In this document: piece by piece, positions 60,262 to 64,000 of the stretch
Position numbering within the stretch: position 1 is the stretch's first letter
Layout of the letters: each line of letters begins with the position of its first letter
Source: Mycobacteroides immunogenum
GTDB lineage: Bacteria; Actinomycetota; Actinomycetes; Mycobacteriales; Mycobacteriaceae
Direction: 5' to 3'
DNA length: 64,000 bases
Assembly (NCBI RefSeq): GCF_001605725.1
Contig: NZ_CP011530.1
Coordinates: 5,456,001 to 5,520,000, forward strand
Program-made: the position numbers and the translations under genes
Notes under the pieces: model-generated
Database searches by the model: none
What the model saw: only the letters and a program-made list of their open reading frames with translations
Told to the model about the DNA's origin: nothing

Positions 60262-60516
60262 CTACCGCGTCGCCGAGCTGAACGGCAGCAGGGCAACCTC
60301 GCGGGCGTTCTTCACAGCGATCGCGATGTCGCGCTGGTGCTGAACGCAGTTTCCGGTGACCCGGCGGGCACGAATCTTGCCGCGCTCACTGATGTACGTG
60401 CGCAGCAGGTTGGTGTCCTTGTAGTCGATGTTCAGCGCCTTCTTGGTGCAGAACGCGCACTTCCGTGTCTTGACCGGCTTTTCCGGGGCAGGACGGCGCT
60501 TAGTCGTCTTGGCCAT
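60262..60516 (-). CDS. rpsR: 30S ribosomal protein S18 (zinc-binding form)
   Basis: An 84-residue protein. CAFCTKK provides a CxxC and NCVQHQRD a further Cys/His, the C+ (zinc) form, so this is the main S18 and not the zinc-free paralogue induced by Zur. The S18 signature follows: [20 protein letters not shown]. It pairs with S6 on the small-subunit platform. Its gene lies 44 bases after ssb. Confidence 0.97.
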   Translation of the reverse strand: MAKTTKRRPAPEKPVKTRKCAFCTKKALNIDYKDTNLLRTYISERGKIRARRVTGNCVQHQRDIAIAVKNAREVALLPFSSATR

Positions 60517-60560
60517 GGTGAATCTCTTTCTTTCTAGCTAGATAAGTTGTTTCGCCCAGA

Positions 60561-61061
60561 TCAGAAGGGCGGTTCGTCGTCGGCCGCGGTAGAGCCGGAG
60601 GCCGGGGCACTGCCCCACGGATCGTCGGCAGGCTCGCTGGAGCGGGAACCCCCGCCGCCACCGCCGCCACCGAAACCTCCGCCGCCACCGCCACCACGCG
60701 AGGCCCTGTTGACCTTGGCGGTCGCGTACCGCAGAGACGGGCCGATCTCGTCGACCTCGACCTCGACCACGGTGCGCTTCTCGCCCTCGCGGGTCTCGAA
60801 GGAGCGCTGCTTAAGCCGGCCTGTCACGATGACACGGGAACCACGAGTGAGGCTTTCGGCCACGTTTTCGGCGGCCTCACGCCAGATGTTGCACCGCAGG
60901 AACAGCGCCTCACCGTCTTTCCACTCCGAGCTCTGTCGGTCGAAGATGCGGGGTGTCGAGGCCACAGTGAAGTTGGCGACGGCAGCCCCGGACGGTGTGA
61001 AACGCAGTTCCGGATCGGCGGTCAAGTTTCCGACGACCGTGATGGTGGTGTCACCTGCCAC
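60561..61061 (-). CDS. ssb: Single-stranded DNA-binding protein
   Basis: A 166-residue SSB. The OB fold spans about residues 1-110 ([20 protein letters not shown] ... [17 protein letters not shown]). A Gly-rich linker (runs of GGGGGG) follows, and the acidic tail DDEPPF is the docking peptide for replication and repair partners. Placement between rpsF and rpsR is conserved across bacteria. Confidence 0.98.
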   Translation of the reverse strand: MAGDTTITVVGNLTADPELRFTPSGAAVANFTVASTPRIFDRQSSEWKDGEALFLRCNIWREAAENVAESLTRGSRVIVTGRLKQRSFETREGEKRTVVEVEVDEIGPSLRYATAKVNRASRGGGGGGGFGGGGGGGGSRSSEPADDPWGSAPASGSTAADDEPPF

Positions 61062-61145
61062 GGTTCCTCCTCGTAGATGTCAGCGGCTTAGTTAACCGGC
61101 AGCCTACGGAAGCCCAGCGGCTCCCGTCGGTTCTCCCAGAGATCG

Positions 61146-61436
61146 TCAGCGGGCTCCGGTGCGCAGAACCTTGGTCCGCAACACGGACTCGTTCAGGCCA
61201 AGCTGACGATCCAGCTCGGACACGGTGGCCGGAGCAGCGACCACGTCGATCACCGCGTAGATGCCTTCGGTGTGCTTGGCGATCTCGTAAGCAAGACGGC
61301 GCTTGCCCCAGACTTCCACCTTCGAGACGGTTCCGCCGTCGCCACGGACAACGTTCAGGAACGTATCCAGGGACGGAGCTACGGTGCGCTCATCAAGGGT
61401 GGGGTCGAGAATGACCATGATTTCGTACTGACGCAT
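61146..61436 (-). CDS. rpsF: 30S ribosomal protein S6
   Basis: A 96-residue protein: [19 protein letters not shown], then [20 protein letters not shown] and [20 protein letters not shown], all characteristic of S6. It has a very strong ribosome site (GGAGGTGAT upstream). First gene of the operon; a perfect hairpin lies in its leader (61469-61487). Confidence 0.98.
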   Translation of the reverse strand: MRQYEIMVILDPTLDERTVAPSLDTFLNVVRGDGGTVSKVEVWGKRRLAYEIAKHTEGIYAVIDVVAAPATVSELDRQLGLNESVLRTKVLRTGAR

Positions 61437-61468
61437 GAGAAACTCATCACCTCCTATGGTCTTGTGCG

Positions 61469-61487
61469 GCCACGGCGTATCCGTGGC
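61469..61487 (-). promoter_or_regulatory. Hairpin in the rpsF leader
   Basis: GCCACGG-5 bases-CCGTGGC, a perfect 7-bp stem, lies 33-51 bases before the rpsF start. Many bacteria control this operon by binding of the S6:S18 complex to a structured rpsF leader containing a CCG motif. The hairpin includes CCG at the stem edge, but I cannot show the bulged arrangement of the known motif. Confidence 0.35.
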
Positions 61488-61606
61488 AGGAGAGTCGCCT
61501 GCGTCGGCAACCGGCCCAGGCTACCGCAACACCCCCTGACCGGCGAAATCGTCGCAGCACGGCCGGGGGCCCGCATCGAGAGCGAGGCTGGCGCGGTTTT
61601 CGGCCG

Positions 61607-63238
61607 CTATTTCCGCGTGAGGCTCGCACTCGATCCCACGGAGTGCGCGCGGGCGATGTGTGGCGCCGGTTTACGCGGCCGCAGCCAGACCGGCAGCCAG
61701 CCGGGAGGAGCGTCGGGCGCCCCATGGCACGGCCCACCCGCGGGATCGTCGTCATGGGCGCGCACCAAGTCCTCGCTCGGGTGATAGATCTGGTGCAGCA
61801 CCAGCACGCACAGTCCGATCACCGCGATATCGCGTACCAACACCGTGCCGGTGAACCACTGCTCGGGCAGCCCCTTGTTCTCGATACCCAGCAAGTAATA
61901 CATCCGGGGCACCCACACCAGCGCATCGACCGTCATCCAGGCCAGCAGAATGCGGCGGTGCGGCAAGGCCACCACCGCCAACGGCACCAGCCACAGCGAG
62001 AACTGCGGGCTCCACACCTTGTTGGTCAGCAGAAACACCGCGACCACCAGGAAGGCCAGCTGCGCCACCCGTGGCCGCCTCGGCGCCGTCAACGCCACGT
62101 ACCCGATGCCCAGACAGCACAGCCCGAAGAGCACCGCCGACACCGCGTTGAGGACGACCGGCGGCTCCCAGAAGCCCAGCGGGCCGTCGAAACCCTGCCA
62201 TCCGGTGAAGGACTTCACGACGTTGTAGAGCGAATCCATGTCGTCGCCGCGACGGGTGTTGAGTCGGAAGAACTCCCCCCAGCCGCGCGGGAACAGCATC
62301 GCCACCGGCGCATTCACCAGGACCCAGCTGGCCGCCGCGGCCGCGGCGGTCTTGGAGAACTCGTGCATCTTGCCGCCGCGCAGACTCACCAGCAGCAGGG
62401 GAAGTAGCAGCAGCACCGGATAGAGCTTTGCGGCCACGCCCAGCCCGATCAGCACGCCCGCGAGCCAGGGTTTCTTGCGCGCCCACGCCCACAACGCCGT
62501 CATGCTGAAAGCCGTTGCCAGAGCATCGAAATTGGTGAAGATCTGGAATATCACAATGGGCGAGGCGGCGATCATCACCACGTCCCACGGGCGGGTGCGC
62601 GGGCTCAATCCCGCACTGGCCCAAATGGTTACCAGCCACGCCAGGGCCAACCCGAAAGCCACGATGTTGAAGAACATCACCACCTCGGCCACGACCGGCA
62701 GCCCGAGCAGATCGCTGGCCTGCGTGTAGGTCTTGGCCAGCGCCATCGCGGTGTACTGATACACCCCGGTGACCACCGGGTACTCCATGTACCGGACCGC
62801 CGGGACGCCGTCGTACTGGATCTTCTGGTGCCCACCCCCATCGGTTTCCAGCCAGCTCGACTTGTAGGGGAAGCGGCCCTGGTTCAGCAGCTCCGCGCCG
62901 TACAGCGGCACGGTGTCCGAGTAGCATAGTTGGTAGTAGGCCCGGTTGTTGTCCCAGTTGGCCACGCGCGCAGCGCCGTTGCCGGTGCCACTCTGCTGCA
63001 GACAGGGCGCCTTGCTGGTCCATCCCAGAATGAGGAATCCCAGCGCGATGATGAACACCACCCGCAGCGGCGTCCAGAACGGCTGCCGGCCCACCAGCGC
63101 GTGCCGGCCCACCGGTCCGCCGACCACCTCGGACAGCTCGATACCCATCGCGTCCGTGCGACTGGGGAAATCACGGTCATCGGCACTGCGCAGATCATCC
63201 GCGAGTGGCTCGGGTGACACCGTGGACTCGGCCGGCAC
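61607..63238 (-). CDS. Polytopic membrane protein, GT87/DUF2029-like mannosyltransferase (Rv0051-like)
   Basis: A protein of about 542 residues with some 10-12 membrane helices (FWTPLRVVFIIALGFLILGW, PVVAEVVMFFNIVAFGLALA and others). The first outer loop has AYYQLCYSDTVPLYGAELL with the acidic/aromatic pattern of GT-C enzymes. PWLAGVLIGLGVAAKLYPVLL is the conserved K-x-YP segment of GT87. It would use polyprenyl-phosphate sugars outside the membrane. The location between ponA1 and rpsF matches Rv0051 of M. tuberculosis. The start is taken as GTG 63238, a few bases after the ponA stop. Confidence 0.85.
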   Translation of the reverse strand: MPAESTVSPEPLADDLRSADDRDFPSRTDAMGIELSEVVGGPVGRHALVGRQPFWTPLRVVFIIALGFLILGWTSKAPCLQQSGTGNGAARVANWDNNRAYYQLCYSDTVPLYGAELLNQGRFPYKSSWLETDGGGHQKIQYDGVPAVRYMEYPVVTGVYQYTAMALAKTYTQASDLLGLPVVAEVVMFFNIVAFGLALAWLVTIWASAGLSPRTRPWDVVMIAASPIVIFQIFTNFDALATAFSMTALWAWARKKPWLAGVLIGLGVAAKLYPVLLLLPLLLVSLRGGKMHEFSKTAAAAAASWVLVNAPVAMLFPRGWGEFFRLNTRRGDDMDSLYNVVKSFTGWQGFDGPLGFWEPPVVLNAVSAVLFGLCCLGIGYVALTAPRRPRVAQLAFLVVAVFLLTNKVWSPQFSLWLVPLAVVALPHRRILLAWMTVDALVWVPRMYYLLGIENKGLPEQWFTGTVLVRDIAVIGLCVLVLHQIYHPSEDLVRAHDDDPAGGPCHGAPDAPPGWLPVWLRPRKPAPHIARAHSVGSSASLTRK

Positions 63239-63242
63239 CTGC

Positions 63243-64000
63243 CTACGGCCCCGGCGGTGGTGCGTCACCCGCTGGTGGCGCCGCCGGACCGACCGGAATC
63301 GTCGTCGGCGGCCCCACCGGAATGGTGATGCCGGGCGCGATTTCAATCGTGGGCTGGATGACCGTCACTTCTCCACCGCCCGTGGGCGCGGGCACCGGCG
63401 GACCGTTCGGAACCGGTGGCGGCGGCGCGTACGTGGGCACGCCGGCGTAACCACCGATCGGACCCGGCTTCGGGAAGGTCTCCTTCGGGGTGCCGTCCAG
63501 GGCGCCGTTCATGGTCTTCTGCCAGATATCCGACGGCAGACCGGAACCGTAAATGGGTCCGCCCCAACTGTTCTTGATCGGCTTACCGTCGTCGGTGCCC
63601 ACCCAGACCGCCGTCGAGAGCGACGGGGTGAACCCGACCATCCAGGCGTCCTTGTTGTCCTTGGTGTCGCCCAGCTGTGCGGTACCGGTCTTGGCGGCCG
63701 ATTCCCGTCCACCCGCCAGCGCGTGTCCACGCGAGTAGGCCGCGATGGGCTTCATCGCCGAGATCGCGTTGTTCGCAACATCATCGGAGATGCGCTTCTC
63801 GCCGGTGTTGTCGGAGGAGCCCGCGTCGAACAGCACCTGGCCGTCGGCGTTCACCACCTTCTGGATGAAATGCGGCTTGCGGTAGGTACCGGACGAAGCC
63901 AGCGTCGCGTACGCCGACGCCATATCGATGACCCGGGTCTGGTACTGACCCAGCACCACACCGTTGTTGGGCGGACCGCCCTGCCCGTCCTCGGACAGGG
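63243..64000 (-). CDS. ponA1: Bifunctional penicillin-binding protein PonA1, C-terminal part (5' end outside)
   Basis: The visible 252 residues are the end of a class A PBP. QYQTRVIDMASAYATLASSG is the transpeptidase helix region, and ESAAKTGTAQLGDTKDNKDA has the KTG motif, followed by WMVGFTPSLSTAVWVGTDDG. The last 80 residues are a Pro/Gly-rich tail (VPTYAPPPPVPNGPPVPAPT), as in mycobacterial PonA1. It polymerises and cross-links peptidoglycan. The glycosyltransferase domain and SxxK lie beyond the right edge. Confidence 0.93.
   Translation of the reverse strand, partial: LSEDGQGGPPNNGVVLGQYQTRVIDMASAYATLASSGTYRKPHFIQKVVNADGQVLFDAGSSDNTGEKRISDDVANNAISAMKPIAAYSRGHALAGGRESAAKTGTAQLGDTKDNKDAWMVGFTPSLSTAVWVGTDDGKPIKNSWGGPIYGSGLPSDIWQKTMNGALDGTPKETFPKPGPIGGYAGVPTYAPPPPVPNGPPVPAPTGGGEVTVIQPTIEIAPGITIPVGPPTTIPVGPAAPPAGDAPPPGP

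Noticed and set aside
1..64000. tRNA, rRNA, insertion sequence or prophage genes
   Set aside because: No cloverleaf, rRNA stretch, transposase or phage structural motif was recognised by eye; a tRNAscan or IS search was not possible.

Overview
The window is high-GC actinobacterial DNA, most likely from a rapidly growing mycobacterium close to the Mycobacteroides abscessus/chelonae group. The clues are an MmpS-MmpL pair, a PPE protein, Rv2525c-like (DUF1906) Tat proteins, and the block ponA1 - GT87 membrane protein - rpsF - ssb - rpsR - rplI - dnaB at the right end. That block has the same order as the origin-proximal region of M. tuberculosis, so oriC probably lies beyond the right edge. The dnaB gene has no intein. 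The genus is an inference from gene content, not from a search. I saw no rRNA, tRNA, insertion sequence or CRISPR array.

Layout. 1-2.9 kb: partial TetR, a collagen-like Gly/Pro secreted protein, a coupled methyltransferase-acyltransferase pair and a truncated amidohydrolase. 2.9-6.6 kb: a leftward catabolic-type cluster (FAD monooxygenase, nitroreductase, lipocalin-like protein, cupin, TetR) with an operator in front. 6.8-9.7 kb: a decayed monooxygenase tail, TetR plus heme oxygenase with a double palindromic operator, a broken IclR regulator, and an epimerase-like protein behind a 28-bp palindrome. 9.6-12.3 kb: an AT-rich intergenic region with a long inverted repeat, a Val/Pro/Ala secreted protein with a strong terminator, an L,D-transpeptidase and a TetR. 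12.4-18.8 kb: methyltransferase, F420/FMN-type oxidoreductase, then a catechol ortho-cleavage (beta-ketoadipate) cluster: enol-lactonase, LysR regulator, catB, catC, two CoA-transferase subunits and an enoyl-CoA hydratase. This would take cis,cis-muconate to beta-ketoadipyl-CoA; no catechol dioxygenase is present here.

18.8-31.4 kb: GH6 glycosidase, small exported protein, fused HadAB-type dehydratase, ABC-F ATPase, DUF1906 Tat protein, a PPE protein behind an IdeR-like iron box, an SDR, and mmpS-mmpL-amidohydrolase with overlapping frames. 31.4-47.9 kb: mostly housekeeping and transport genes (PaiB-like, MFS, PanE, PEP carboxylase, FUSC, MBL hydrolase, CMD protein with TetR, lipoprotein, MarR, membrane esterase, beta-lactamase-like lipoprotein, second DUF1906 protein). 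47.9-57.8 kb: a more accessory stretch with a TetR controlling two poorly characterised genes through twin 17-bp operators, an alpha/beta hydrolase that has lost its catalytic residues, an MmyB-type regulator, Mug, a GH5 protein, a multiply broken acyl-CoA dehydrogenase and a saccharopine-dehydrogenase-like/TetR divergent pair. 57.9-64 kb: replication, ribosomal and cell-wall core genes.

Regulation is unusually visible: most TetR/MarR genes sit next to clear inverted repeats, and several genes show a TANNNT -10 box 6-7 bases before the start codon, the mark of leaderless mycobacterial transcripts. Five decayed genes (amidohydrolase, monooxygenase tail, IclR, acyl-CoA dehydrogenase, SRPBCC) show ongoing turnover of catabolic functions.
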